From Aldrovandia affinis (taxonomy: Eukaryota; Chordata; Actinopteri; Notacanthiformes; Halosauridae), in the NCBI GenBank assembly GCA_029706075.1, contig JAINUG010000047.1:1310675-1374674 (forward strand): a DNA stretch of 64,000 nucleotides. The letters run 5' to 3'. A model generated the notes under the pieces. That model saw only the letters and a list, made by a program, of their open reading frames with translations. It did no database searches and was not told the origin of the DNA. Every line of letters begins with the position of its first letter. Position 1 is the stretch's first letter. The translations under genes and the position numbers were made by a program. Of this stretch, positions 46,234 through 58,466 are shown piece after piece.

Positions 46234-46840
46234 TATGTGTTTACTTCCGCCAGGTTAGTCTGCACTGGATGTTATCATGTAAGTTGCCCTATGACGTTTA
46301 CTTTTAGCTTACCGCGTATTTAATTTGCATGCTTAATGTATAAATCTTTGAGGCAGTCGTGTTGCTGTTCGTAAGGTATGGGGTGCAGCTTACTATACTA
46401 AATTCTTAGCCTATTGCTAAATGCTTAAATGTAATTGTATACACCAGGTTTTGTTAACTTTACACAGCTTCAATATAATTTTTTTAATTTGGTTTATTGG
46501 GCTACTGGGCCTACTACGTTCTCTTTCCATCAGGGGAATATACAAAAACGGGTTTATGTAAAAGGTTTGGCTTGTCAGAGAGCCAGTTGAATCAGTTATG
46601 TTATGTGGTTGATAACATGGTAAATTATGTGATCTGCGGTGGTGCTGACTTTTAGGCTGCTGTTAGTTTGCGATTCAGGGACTGCAGTTTTAACTGTTCA
46701 CCGTCCACTCACCGTCCAACCAGTTTTTTGGTGGGACCTTTTTATTTGTTATTTTTTTACTTTATTCCTTTTCAATGCTTTTTCTTTAATCTCTTGTTGT
46801 TCAATTTTTCATTTTGTTTTTTACTTTTCACTTATCGAAG
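46234..46840. other. No clear feature; possibly LINE 5' UTR
   Basis: AT-rich sequence directly before the L1-like endonuclease. Part may be that element's 5' UTR. Confidence 0.35.
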
Positions 46841-46849
46841 AGATGTGAT

Positions 46850-47540
46850 GGCTACAACAGAGCTTCATCACGTGGAATGTTAAAGGTCTGAATCAGGTAA
46901 CTAAAAGGAAAAAAAATATTTTGTTGATCAAGCAGACAAGACCAGGTATTGTCTTTATTCAGGAAAGCCACCTATCCGATGTGAAGTCGCAAAAACTGCG
47001 CAGGGTGGGACATGTGTATGCCTTGCCGGGGTCCAGCAAGAGCAGAGGGGTTATAATTGTAGTTAGCAAATATTTGCCCTTTAAATGCATCAGAGTGTCG
47101 GGACAGTAATGGGCAAATTACTATCATATTGGCTGAGCTGCAGGGACAGAGGGTGATATTAGCGAATGTGTACGCACCTAATATAGATGACACAGCGTTC
47201 TTTGGAGACTTGGAACATAGACTTAGCACAATGGGTGATTACTCAATCATACTGGGTAGTGACCCAATACTGGATCCAGGTTGTCGACCCAATACTGGAT
47301 TGCAGCAAACCTCCCACTACTCGTCCCCAAAGGTCAGTTGCTGCTCTAAGTGCTGTTTGTAAGGCATTGGGACTAGTGGACAGTTGGCAACTCGTATATC
47401 CAGTAACCCCTGACTACACATTCTATTCTCCACCTCATAATATTTTCACTAGAATAGATTTTTTCCTTATCTCCAAGTCTTTCATTTCTTCATCACTTTC
47501 CTGCACAAATGATCAATATAGTAGTGTCTGATCATGCCTC
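46850..47540 (+). pseudogene. L1-like endonuclease, frameshifted
   Basis: It begins MATT, then after a 1-base frame slip reads SFITWNVKGLNQVTKRKK, the typical start of L1 ORF2, followed by GIVFIQESHLSD, NSRGV-like SKSRGVIIVVSK, VILANVYAPN, and TPDYTFYSP-type sequence near 47410. The DxN and SDH catalytic motifs are partly broken (near 47270 and 47528). Confidence 0.8.
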
Positions 47541-48179
47541 GGTGACTCTGTGTAGTTCCTTTTTCAGAAACTAGTAAATCATGCAGATGGAGGCTCAATG
47601 CCAGTCTACTGTTGGACGCCGCTTTTAAAGAACAATTAGGAACCCAAATTAAAATCTACAAAGACATTAACCTTCCCTCTGCTCCTTCTTCAGGGGTAGC
47701 ATGGGAGGCCCTAAACGCTTTCACCAGGGGCTACATAATCCAGCATGCTTCCTATAAGAAAAAGTGTGAAAAAACATCTATATCTAGAAAAAATAATTAA
47801 TTTAGCAGAAAACACATTCAAACAAAATATGTCCAGCAATAATTTACGACATTTAACACAGTTAAAATATGAATTGAACACTCTCCCACCACCAAAAGGT
47901 GGAATTTTCCCTTTTCAAAGCGAGACAGAAATATTTTGAGGAGGGAGATAAAGCCGGAAAATTACTTGCGAGATATGTAAAATAAAAGGAATCTCTTAGT
48001 ACCATACCTGCTATCAGGGACCAGCAGGGCTCCCTGAAGACCTCCTCTGTAGATATAAACCAAACATTTAGAGATTTCTATGAAAAATTGTATAGCTCCA
48101 AGTCGGCAACTGAGAGTCACGAGGCCAAGGCATTTTAAAATAAAGTACATTTACCTACTCTATCCAGGGAGCAAAATGA

Positions 48180-49080
48180 AATACTAGAAGCCCCTATAAC
48201 GGAGGACGTGGCTTTATAGCTGAGTTTTACAAGCTCTATGCTGCTGAGGTGGCTCCCATGATATTAAATATGTATTGTGACTCCCTGGAAAATGGCTACC
48301 TCCCCCCAACATTGTATCAAGCTCTCATTTCACTCATTTTAAAGAAAGAAAAGGATGCATGTTACTGTAAAAGCTATAGACCAATATCTCTAATTAATTG
48401 TGATGTTAAAATACTGGCTAAAATCTTAGCCAACAGATTGAACACAATTAATTCCTCTCTAATCCACCCAGACCAGGTCGGATTCATCCGCCATCGTTAT
48501 TCTGCTAATAACATCAGGCACTTTATCAATATCATGTGGTCTGTACGCGATGAGAGTTGGCTCATGGCAGCCCTGTCCCTGGATGCCGAAAAGGCTTTCG
48601 ACAGGGTCGAGTAGCGGTACTTGCTTCTCACCCTGGAGTCATTTGGATTTGGCAGAACATTCATTAAATGGATTAGTTTGGTATAAGGAACCTAAAGCTG
48701 CGATGGTCACCTATGGCACCATTTCACCTTATTTCCGGCTGGGGCGGGGCACTAGGCAGGTATGCCCGTTATCCCTTCTGCTCTTTGCGCTGGCCTTAGA
48801 GCCACTCGCAGGGGCCTTCCGCCTAGACCCTAACTTCCCTGGCATCCAGATTGGGCTATCTAGGCACAAGTTGATGCTCTATGTGGACGACATTCTTTTG
48901 TATGTCTCTGACCCAGCAAAATCAGTCCCATCTCTCCTCTCTATTATTGACTCGTTCTTTAAGTTTTCAGGCTTAAAGAGTGTGAGGCTCTTCCCCTTAC
49001 CTCTTATTGCCCCAGGACCCTCTTTCAGGCAGGTTGCTTTAATTGGCCAGCAAAGGGTATTTTATTTCCACCCATGACCT
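48180..49080 (+). pseudogene. L1-like reverse transcriptase, frameshifted
   Basis: The RT blocks are: LISLILKKEKDACYCKSYRP then ISLINCDVKILAKILANRL, HPDQVGFIRHRYSANNIRHF, SLDAEKAFDRVE, GTRQVCPLSLLLFALALEPL and YVDDILLYVS. The AFDRVE block is followed by a stop, with later blocks continuing in another frame. The YVDD box keeps both Asp residues. Confidence 0.85.
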
Positions 49081-50226
49081 AACTAATGTTAATTTAGAAC
49101 CGCTTCTGGACCGCTTTAAATTAGATATCGATAGGTGGTCTCCCCTCTTTCTCTCTCTCTGGGGTAAAGAAAATGTATTAAAAATTACCCTGGTCCCCAA
49201 ATGTAACTATATTCTACATTCCTTTAAAGTGTTTTCATCAGTTTAACAAACTATGCAATATTTTTTTATGGAATGGCAAGCGCCCTAGAATGCGTCTATA
49301 GAAATTACAGAGACCGGTGGACCAAGGTGGACTCGGAATACCCAACCTGCTTTTGTACCACTATGCCTTTTGCCTAAGACACCTGGCCCAGTGGTCCTTG
49401 CCCCCTGAACATGCTCCACCTTGCGTTTACAATAGAAAAACATGTGTGTGACCCCCTCCCTCCTCTTCTTTGTGTGTCTGCCACTTTACTACCCAGAGCT
49501 CGCAGTCACCCCATATTCTCGCATATTCAATGGGTATTTAACTTTAACCCACTCTTGAGTCACTCTTCCAGCATATGGTGGAACAAGAAATGATGTATAG
49601 CTCGATCACCCTTTATTTGGAAGGTGCGGTTACAGAAGGGGATCTGCACACTTGGTGACCTTTATAATGGGGATAACATCAAGACATTCATAGATCCTGA
49701 CCAGGAGTGGGGCTTACCCCAAGATCAGTTCTGGAGGCACCTGCAACTTCCAAGTTTGCTCAAAAGCATTTTTAAACAAGGCAACCCAACACCAAGGCAC
49801 TGATTTCCCTTCCCAGATTCTTAATAGGTTTGGCAAGGGTCATGAGGCATCTCACTACTATTTACTGCTATTGGAGAAGTCCTTTAATACTTCTGCCTTG
49901 AAAACCTAATGAGAAACAGATCTTAACATCAGGTTTACAGAGGAGGAGTGGACTGCTATATTACAGAACAGTAGGAAAGCCTCACGAGAAATTCGGACCA
50001 GGCTCATTCATTTGAAAATTATAAACCGATTTTACTGGACACTCCAGATTATACAGAGCCAAATTAAAAGACAACCCAAACTGATGGAGCACACTGGCTC
50101 ATTGCCTGTGGAGCTGCCCGAATGTTCAGGACCTGTGGCTGAACATGCATGATTGTTTAGAAACCATTAGTGGGCTGAAGTTACCATATAGCCCCCTACT
50201 ATACATCCTTGGGGACCCCTTTCATA
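49081..50226 (+). pseudogene. L1-like ORF2 C-terminal region, first part
   Basis: It contains GLGIPNLLLYHYAFCLRHLA-type sequence near 49330 and LGDPFHI at the end (50200-50226), both typical of the L1/Tx1 ORF2 C-terminal part, with many frame breaks. Confidence 0.65.
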
Positions 50227-50302
50227 TAAGAACATAAGAACATAAGAATACATAATGAAGAGAACAGACCGTTCGGCCCATCTAGGCTCGTCATGTCCTA
50301 AT

Positions 50303-51107
50303 CTAAAGAGTATCTAGTACTACATCTAGCCTGGACTTGAATAGCCCAAGCGTTTCTGCCTCTACTACCCAACCTGGTAAGCTGTTCCAGGCATTGACAA
50401 CTCTCTGTGTAAAGAAAAACTTCCTAATATCTGTGCGGAATTTGCCTTTAACTAATTTCCACCTGTGGCCTCTTGTTCTGCTGACCCCACTTACCACTTT
50501 GGTATTTTACTTTGTTAATCCCTTTTAGGAATTAAAAAACCTCAATCAAATCCCGCCTAAGTCTCCGATTGCTAAGTTTAAATAGATTGAGTGCCTTAAG
50601 TCTATCATCATAACTTTTACCATTCATACCTGGTATCAGTTTAGTTGCCCTTCTTTGGACTTTTTCAAGAGCTTCTATATGTTTCTTGTAGTGCGGTGCC
50701 CAGAACTGCACACAGTATTCTAAGTGAGGTCTGACAAAGGCATTATATAACATTAATATAACCTCCTTTGATTTATACTCAATACTTTTTGCTATGTATC
50801 CCAGCATCCTGTTGGCTTTTTTCACTGCTGTAGCACACTGCTTTAATCAACTACAATTTTTTTAGTCTTTTTCAAATTGAACACCTACTAACTTTTCTCC
50901 TCCCATAAAATACCCCTGTCTAATGTTTTTATTTCCCACATGCATAACTTTACATTTAGCAATATTGAATGTCATCTGCCATGTATCTGCCCATTTGGGG
51001 ATTTTGTTTAAATCATCTTGGATTACTTTAGTCGATTCCAAACTGTTTGCCAAACCCCCAAGTTTAGTATCATCAGCAAATTTAACTATTTTGCTACTAA
51101 CGTCCAT
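50303..51107 (-). pseudogene. CR1 RT palm and C-terminal region
   Basis: Minus-strand pieces: KFADDTKLGGLANSLEST (block C), WQMTFNIAKCKVMHVGNKN, RMLGYIAKSIEYKSKEVILM, LYNAFVRPHLEYCVQFWAPH, LIPGMNGKSYDDRLKALNLF, and FFTQRVVNAWNSLPGWVVEA. These lie in three frames, so frameshifts separate them. Confidence 0.85.
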
Positions 51108-51118
51108 ATCCAGATCAT

Positions 51119-51860
51119 TTACGGTATGTAAATAAGGAAGAGCAGAGGTCCCAGCACCGATCCCTGCGGGACACCACTGCCCACAGCACCGAGGTCAGAT
51201 ACGGCCCCACCTACTGTTATTCGAGAGTATTGTATTCGAGAGTTAGAGGAGGCTGTCTTAACTTGCCAAAAAATATCAAAAATAAGTACACTGTGGTCAC
51301 TTGCCCCTAGTTTTTCTCCTACCTCTGTGCTGCAAATTCTATCAGGATTGTTACACAAAACCAGATCCAGTATTGATTTCCCTCTCGTAGGCTGAGTAAC
51401 AGACTGTACCAAAAAGCAGTCATTGACCATATCTAAAAATTCCTCTTCACATTTGCCCCAACCTGTCACTACCTCCCAATTAATAGAGGGGTAACTGAAG
51501 TCGCCCATAATTATCATCTCTCCTTCAGCACAGGTTTGTTTTATGTTACCAAAGAGCGTACTATTTATGTTACTGTCTGAAGCTGGAGGTCTATAGCATA
51601 CTCCTATATTAAGGCCCTTCTCATGATCTCCCAGTAATCTAATCCAGATGTCCTCACAAGAACTAATGAGTTTATACCTGGAATTTCCTGCACATTAAGA
51701 TTGTCTTTCACATAAAGGGCCACTCCCCCTCCTCTTTTATTAGTTCTGTCCTTCCTAAACAATTTGTACCCCTCTACATTATATTCATCCCCATCCATTG
51801 CACCAAGCCATGTCTCAGTAATCCCAACAATGTCATAACCCCCATTCAACATGAACCTCC
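51119..51860 (-). pseudogene. CR1 endonuclease fused by deletion to RT block B
   Basis: The endonuclease motifs are GYDIVGITETWLGAMDGDEY, RGGGVALYVKDN, MIIMGDFSYPSINWE and LGASDHSVLIFDI. About 20 residues later the frame enters [17 protein letters not shown], which in intact elements lies several hundred residues downstream. This shows an internal deletion that stayed in frame. Confidence 0.85.
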
Positions 51861-52109
51861 AGTTCCAAAAATGTATTTTTTATGCTTCTCGTATTTAAAC
51901 ACATTAACTTCAGAGCCTTACTCACACTTACGTTGTCCTTCCCCTCCACACATGAGTGTGCCAAACCACCTCTATTCACATTATGATCTAAAAAATCTTT
52001 ATTAATTATATCCTCAGATTTATTACACTCCGCCCTGGTATCTTCCATCTGGGCAGTCTGGGCATCTGCCTCTCTATCCATAATACTACTACTACTAATT
52101 TCCCTCCCT

Positions 52110-52735
52110 GCCCCCCCAGTCCCTAGTTTAAATATTCCTCCGCTACCCTAAGCATACGCTGGCCCAATGCATCTGTACCCCTCCAGTTCAAGTGTAACCC
52201 ATCCCACTTGTACAGGTCACCCCTGTTCCAAAAGGAGTCCCAGTGCCCCATAAACCTGTATTCCTCTTTCCTGTAGCAGGTTTGTTAAATCTCCATATAA
52301 AATTCTGCTTGCCTTTGCTAGCACGTGGTACTAGCAGAATTCCAGAGACGACTATCGTGGAGGTTCTGCCCCTTAACTTTTATCCTAATTCTATCAATTT
52401 GTCCTGCAGAACCTCAAACCAACTACAATTAACTCACTTTTCCTGGGTGGCATGGCCGCCAGGGTGCCCTGGGGCTCATCAGTCCTCCCACTCCAGAGGG
52501 CTGGGCCAGATCCTCTTCCTGCATGGGCTGGAATCGGTTGGACACCACAATCTCTGGAGATGCCGCCCCTGCATGTGCGCGCCCTTTTCTACGCTGGCGC
52601 CCTACCGTCACCCAACTCTCTCTCCCTACCTGCTCTAGAGTCTCCCCCTACCCCGCTTCGGCGTGCAGACTAACTCTCTAAAGGGCGTACTAATTAGTTC
52701 TTGGAACCAATTCAGTCGAGACCAGCAAGTTGGGC
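52110..52735 (-). pseudogene. CR1 ORF1 esterase-like remnant
   Basis: Minus-strand translation has DKLIELGLKLRGRTSTIVVS and a later GLWGTGTPFGTG / MGYT area corresponding to the FWxRxDLYxxDGLH-type end of SGNH-esterase ORF1. Frames are mixed and the 5' end of the element is missing. Confidence 0.55.
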
Positions 52736-52957
52736 TTCAAGATCAAGAATCTTGCTCTCGAGATGCTTCACAAGCTGGCATCTATCATAGATGTTCCTCC
52801 TCCTGAAGCTGACTGGATTTACACTGTGATCATGCTTGGCAGGAAACTATTAATACAAGAGTGGAAGTCAGCTCAGACACCTATGCTGGGAGAGTGGCAT
52901 TTATTGTTGAGCAGGGTGGCAGCCTATGAAATGTTACCTTTTAGACTTACCTTTTAG
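52736..52957 (+). pseudogene. L1-like ORF2 C-terminal end, second part
   Basis: One frame reads SKLGFKIKNLALEMLHKLAS and then MLGRKLLIQEWKSAQTPMLG, EWHLLLSRVAAYEMLPFRLT, ending in TAG. The pattern of a rare Trp-Lys-Ser and a final acidic/aromatic helix is that of the L1 ORF2 end, and it continues the L1 interrupted at 50226. Confidence 0.65.
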
Positions 52958-53440
52958 GTAAACCAGACAAGTACCTACCGAAATGGGGAAATATTTGGAG
53001 TACATGAATGGTCCCTCACAACCCTCCACACCACCATAATGAATGTTCCCAGCACAATCTCTTCTTCAATCTTCTCCCCCCTCTCTTTCTTTTTCTTTTT
53101 CTTTTTTTACTATATATATTCCATCCATCCATTATCTTTTCTGGTTTTCTTTTTTACTATATATATTTTCCAATTTAATAAATGTTTTAAAATGTATTTA
53201 TTTTTCCACTTTGGCCCTATTATTTTATTTAATTTATGTGTGTGTGTGTGTGTGGTGCGTGTGTACGTGTGTGTGCGCACATGTGTCTGTTTGCCCCTGT
53301 GCGCGGGTGGGATTGTGTGCTGTTCATTGTATGTTTATGTTCAGGAAAAACTGGCATTGTAATGTAACTCAAGTGAGGTTGTATAATTGCTATATACAAT
53401 GCTAAAAACTAATCAAAACTACTGATCATAATACCCAAAA

Positions 53441-54599
53441 AAAGAATAAAAAGGTTAGAAGATAATAAGAGAAGATAAGAACCCGTTTTATCATAGTTAC
53501 AAAACGACCATACAGGCCTGCCTAGTAAATGTGTATTCAAACACGTCAATGTTTCCAGGGTCTTCACGATCAGTGAAGCCGCTCCCTACCACAGTATTTG
53601 GTGAGGAAGCCAGGAGATTTATATTGAAGGAGTGGTAGCTGTGACGGTTACTTTCAGAAATTGCACATATCAGCCTTGATGTGATCGCCCCTATCTCTTC
53701 TGTCATTTTAATGTTGATGAGGATGAAAGATTACTGGGTGGTGGATACATTCCTGTAAGCAACAAAGGATTATCAGACAGGGGCTAATGCATAGTGATAG
53801 GATTATTCACTTTGCACCACTATCTAGGTCACGGTTTGTACTCTCCCTCAAACAAATGACTGTTCTTTACATCGTTGGAGGTAATCTCATAATCTTTTGC
53901 ACAGTGCGTATTTGAATTCCACCCCTTGGTACAAACAAGATTGTACGCATGTTAAACTATCTGAATTCAATGCATTTGATGGTAATTGTGCATTGAATTG
54001 CATTTCTATAGGTTCCTAACACAATATACAGTGCAGTATACAATGTATAATATACACTATACAGCTGAATAGATCATTTGATTCAGTCTTATTTGTGACT
54101 TAAGTGCAGAAACTTGATCAACTCAGAGAACTGATCATTTTGGAATCAGAACATTTTTTCTGCCTGAGCGTGTAGTAACTTACTTAAATGAACGGGAGGT
54201 AAGCTTTCAAAGGCTGCTGTGCTTGCTGATTAATATGTCCTTACTCATAAGAATGTGTTTGTGGACAAGTAATCAATACGTCGTAGTGACATTAAGGAAA
54301 CTTATCCCACCAGATAGAGCATGAAAATTCATGAAATTTGATACCTTATTCACTCTCATATGTTAAGTTTTAAGGAAGTTATGGTCATTTTAACACTTGG
54401 AAATTTGCAAAATTGCTTTTCAATGGGCTTGAAACAAAAGCTGTGATCCAATAACATAAATGGCCATAACTTTCTTAAAAATAAAGATAATTGCATGAAA
54501 TTTTCAGTAATTACAGATTGAAGCATTCTAAAAAAAAATGATATATATCTTAATTTGATTTCCTATATTTGAAACTGACTCTAATCATTTTATTGTTTC
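53441..54599. other. No feature recognised
   Basis: AT-rich sequence with no repeat family I recognise. A 69-codon minus-strand frame (53497-53706) has plausible-looking composition but matches no family I know. Confidence 0.45.
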
Positions 54600-54700
54600 C
54601 ATAAATTAACTCACTGTTCTTAAAGAACTTTGAATTGCATTAATTTGTACGAAACTGTGCTATATAAATAAACTTGATTGATTGATTGATTGATTAATTT
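54600..54700 (+). mobile_element. LINE 3'-end scrap with (TTGA)n tail
   Basis: GAACTTTGAATTGCATTAAT..AACTGTGCTATATAAATAAACTTGATTGATTGATTGATTG matches the 3' ends of L2/CR1-group LINEs in fish (compare AAAGCGCTATACAAATAAAT at 46068 in this window). Only the tail remains. Confidence 0.55.
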
Positions 54701-54939
54701 GAATTATCTGAAATTACATTACATAATCAATTAATCACATAATTACATGTTGCACACCCGCCGCGACACGGCAAAAACCACGGCAGGCTTGAATGACTTG
54801 AATGACTGGCATGCTGCTTCTACAGAAGGAGGTTCAGCTGAATCACCAGCAGTAGAGACGGGCATTGTTGTGTGGAGCTGGGAAAATTGTCACGTGAACA
54901 GCTAATCGAGGAACAGAGGGCTGACCTCTTTCATTGCCA

Positions 54940-55995
54940 GTGTGGTTTCTGCGACAGAAATCGATGCTGTACCAACTGGGTACTTTGTAAGATATGGCCT
55001 TTTGATACAAAAATGGCAACCGCTTACTGCTTCAGGTCAGTGGAGTGTTAATCAAATAGTGGTTCCATCAGCTTATCGTCGTGAAATATTGTGCTTGGCT
55101 CATGATCATTGTGATCAAAACGTATGATGTTGTGTTGAGACATTTTTTTTGGCCTAGTTTGAAAGCGGATGTGGCAAAACTTGACTTGTCATGTATGTCA
55201 GATGGCTGGCAAACGATTCCACAAGCTCCTCTGTATCCAATCCCCACTATGAGTGAACCATTTGAAAGAATAATAATAGATTGTGTAGGTCCATTGCCTC
55301 GCACAAAAGCGGAAAATCAGTATTTGCTTACGACGCGATTTCCTGAAGCTATTCCTTTATGGAAGATAACTGGATGCTCCTGTCATTGTTAAGGCTTTAA
55401 TCAAGTTATTTTCATTATTCGTCTTCCCAAGACTATTCAGTCTGACCAGGGTTCAAACTCCATGTCCAAAACTTTTTCTCAGGTTTTGAAGCAGCTCGCT
55501 ATTCAACATTGCTATTCGCAGTGCTCACCACCCAGAGTCACAGATTTCACCAGACTTTGAAATCTATGCTGCGTGCATACTGTTTAGAATTTGAGAGAGA
55601 TTGGGATGAGGGGGTTCCTTTGATGCTGTGCGAGAGGTGACACAGGAATCTCTAGGGTTCAGTCCTGCGGAATTGGTGTTTGGTCACACAGTACGTGGTC
55701 CGTTAAAACTGCTAATGAAAAAATGGCTACCGGATGATTCTACCATGAATCTCCTAGATTAGGTTTGTGATTTTCATCTTTTTGATTTACTCAGTAGGGC
55801 TTGCAAAATAGCTAAGGACAACCTTACAGTAGCCCAAACTAAGATGAAGAAAGTGTTTGACCGACGGGTTAAATCAAGAGAGTTCTCGCCTGGCGAGAAA
55901 GTTCTGGCTTTGCTACCCATTCCTGGTTCTGCATTGCAGGCTAAATATAGTGGACCTTACATGGTGGAACTTAGAGTGAGTGAGCGTGATTCTGT
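54940..55995 (+). pseudogene. Gypsy integrase, degenerate
   Basis: Segments in mixed frames: GQWSVNQIVVPSAYRREILC (zinc-finger side), ERIIIDCVGPLPRTKAENQY (first Asp), TIQSDQGSNSMSKTFSQ-type (second Asp), ESLGFSPAELVFGHTVRGPL, MKKVFDRRVKSREFSPGEKV and AKYSGPYMVELRVSERDSVI. A TAG follows, then the linker ending INMLKRYC. Confidence 0.8.
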
Positions 55996-56209
55996 TATTT
56001 AGACTCCTGATCACAGAAAGTCAACTGTGTCACATTAATATGCTGAAACGGTACTGTGATCGAGAAGGTGAGGTCACTGGAGTACAAAATGTCAAACCTG
56101 TTATGCCCTGCACTGTTGCAGCTCTGCCTGTAGAATCTGATGAGGGTAAGGTGTTTATGCCTAAATCTGTGCAAGTGGTTTGTTTGCGTAATTTGTTGTC
56201 ATTTGTCGT

Positions 56210-56990
56210 CCACTCAGCAGGCTGAGATTACCGATGTGATTATGTCCCACACTGAGTTGTTTCCCGATGTGCCTACCCGAACCAGCCTTATTGAACATGA
56301 TATTGACGGTGAGGCTGCCCAGTCGATTAAACAACATGCAGTAAATCCTGTAAAACGTTCACGACTGAACAAATGTGGTGACTCGACCTGACTCCTATCC
56401 TCTGCCACGAATGGATGATTGTATTGACCTAGTTGGTTCTGTCATTTTTGTGAGTAAGTTTGATCTGCTAAAAGGCTATTAGCAGGTACCGTTAACAGAG
56501 AAAGCGAAACAGTTCTCTGCTTTTGTGACTCCTGATGGTTTCTGCCAATATACAGTCATGGCTTTTGGAATGTGGAAAGCTTCTGCCACTTGTCAGAGGC
56601 TGGTCAATACTGTGATATCTGGATTATCAGGCTGTGAGGCTTATTTGGACAATGTAGTATTCTTAGTTTACAGTGCTTCATATATTGAATATATATACGA
56701 GTATTTGATAAAGCAAACATTCATCAGATCAGAGCACTCTTTGAACAGCTTTCACAAGCTAATCTCACATTGAATCTGGTGAAATGCGAATTTGGCCAGG
56801 CCATGGTTACGTATCTTGGTAAGATCATTGGGCGAGACCAGGTTTGTCCAGTGGACGCAAAGGTTGAGGCTATCTCTCAGTTCCAAGCTCCTACGTCTTG
56901 ACGAGAATTGCGATGCTTCCTTCATATGGTTGGATATTAATGCAGTTTCTGTAATAACTTCACTGCGATTGCTACCCCCTTAACAAACCT
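56210..56990 (+). pseudogene. Gypsy reverse transcriptase, degenerate
   Basis: It reads TDVIMSHTELFPDVPTRTSL and IEHDIDGEAAQSIKQHAVNP, then in another frame VSKFDLLKGYQQV-type, FVTPDGFCQYTVMAFGM, CQRLVNTVISGLSGCEAYLD and NVVFL, where the second Asp of YLDD has become Asn. The finger segment with the KPDG block appears deleted near 56370-56400. Confidence 0.8.
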
Positions 56991-57059
56991 GTTAAGTGTA
57001 AAAGTACCTTTTGTTTGGTCTGACCTGTGTCAGCAACTTTTAACAATGTTAAAGCTCTT

Positions 57060-57285
57060 CTGTCTAGTGCTCCTGTTTTCTGCCTCAGATTTTGAAAAAC
57101 CTTTCAAACTTGCAGTGGATGCGTGTGACTCAGGTGCTGGAGCTGCTTTGCAGGGAGTGGAACATCCAGTTTGTTATTTCTATAAGAAATTTAACCGTCA
57201 CCAGTGAGTTTATTCAACCATTGAAAAGGAGGCGCTCGCCCTGATCCTCGCACTCCAGCACAGCTATTGAAATTTAGGCCGGATT
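57060..57285 (+). pseudogene. Gypsy RNase H start, degenerate
   Basis: Segments: DFEKPFKLAVDACDSGAGAA, VEHPVCYFYKKFNRHQ, a stop, then YSTIEKEALALILALQH-like sequence. The first catalytic Asp block (AVDACDSG) is visible. Confidence 0.75.
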
Positions 57286-58466
57286 TTATGGGTTCGTAAC
57301 AATGAGTAATAGCTACACAAGAGTAGCTCCATGGTAACCATTCTTTCAGTACTCATCTGCTTTTTAGCCTTACAAAATATGTCTCCTTGTTTAGTTAATG
57401 ATGAGGCTGCTGTGACTCAATTACCAGATGGGAACCGTCCAAGCCATCTAAGCCTTCAGTGAAGGCCTAAGAAAATTGTATTAAATTAAACTTTTGAAGT
57501 CTATTAAATCACAATAGAATTTAGATTTATCTTTTTCAATTATATCGGTCATAATTATGTTTAATTTGTTGTGATTTAGTTCGTTTTGGAAAGGAAAAAA
57601 TGAATAGAAAAAAGGTTCAATCAGGATTTTTCTTTTGATGATCTCTGGGGAGAACAATGTAGCTAAGTGTGATTCCTCCTGGTTAGGCCTTGTGCATTGA
57701 AGGCATCTGATATTCAAGTGAATTAGGGCAGATATTTGGAGTGACTGGTGGATTAGCCAATAATATCTTGATTGGTAATGGGTGGGACTTTTTAAAAATA
57801 TTCCCACCAGAGCCTTTCTGAGCCTTCGCAACACATACATCACTATGTGCATGTCTTCCCCGTGCTAGCTAGCAGTTGAGACGATAACAGGATGAGAGCT
57901 CGTACTCATTAGCATAATGGGAAAAATGCAGAGGGGCCACAGAACAATGCACCACGGGAGACCAGAGGATGTATTTATAAGGCCATGTCCACAGTAATGC
58001 ATTTTTTACATTTAAAAACCCTGTTTTCATGTCGAAATGCTTTCTGTCCACACTTCTGCCCACACTGAAATGCCAAAAACTAATTTCTTTAATGGGCATG
58101 CACATGAAACCTGAGGCAGCAATGGAGCATTACACCATTTTTGAAGCACTTTGTTTACAAGCGTGAGGAAGCAGTGTTCTAGTAATTTAATTAAAATTCT
58201 TAAGTAATTTAAGATTCTCGAAATGTCCAAATCACGAGACAAACAGAAAATCTGATAGCAAAAGCAAAGCACTTTGTCTCTTACTTAGGAATGCTACTTG
58301 TACATTATACAAAGATATGTTTGACTCAAGCAATCAAATTTGATTAAAGCAATCAAATTAGATAGTAGAGAGAACAGCACTTGCACAACTTCGCCTGCCA
58401 TGTTGAATGTTTTGGCTACAGCCTGGATCACATGACAATCATACGTCAGCATTTAAAAAAATATAC
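57286..58466. other. No clear feature
   Basis: AT-rich. A GGCC(A)TGTCCACAG block at about 57981 resembles ends of fish MITEs, but I could not find its partner with confidence. Confidence 0.4.

Larger units (their letters stand above)
50227..52735 (-). mobile_element. CR1-like LINE, internally deleted
   Basis: Minus strand, 3' end at 50227 with the repeated AAGAACAT tail (read AAGAACATAAGAACATAAG on plus). From 52735 downward: ORF1 esterase-like remnant, endonuclease, then a jump directly to RT block B ([17 protein letters not shown]) after TASSNSRIQ, block C (VKFADDTKLGG) and the CR1-type C-terminal end (FFTQRVVNAWNSLPG, FKSRLDVVLD). RT fingers and block A are deleted. Confidence 0.85.
46841..53440 (+). 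mobile_element. L1-like LINE, decayed, split by a CR1 insertion
   Basis: The L1-type ORF2 lies in two parts: 46850-50226 (endonuclease, RT and most of the C-terminal region) and 52736-52957 (C-terminal end). A 3' UTR with a GT tract (53237-53280) and an A-rich end near 53440 follows. The part between is a CR1 LINE on the opposite strand. Multiple frameshifts and stops make it a pseudogene. Confidence 0.82.
54830..57285 (+). mobile_element. Ty3/gypsy pol remnant with integrase before RT
   Basis: Plus-strand decayed pol in the order integrase (54940-55990), RT (56210-56990), RNase H (57060-57275), i.e. the Gmr1-like order. No LTRs, Gag or protease were recognised. Many stops and frameshifts are present. 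The fragment is unrelated in sequence to the 10.7-14.8 kb element but shares its domain order. Confidence 0.8.

Noticed and set aside
53497-53706. 69-codon minus-strand frame as a possible small gene
   Set aside because: No family recognised, no splice or promoter context, and it lies among LINE remnants; an open frame of this length is expected by chance.
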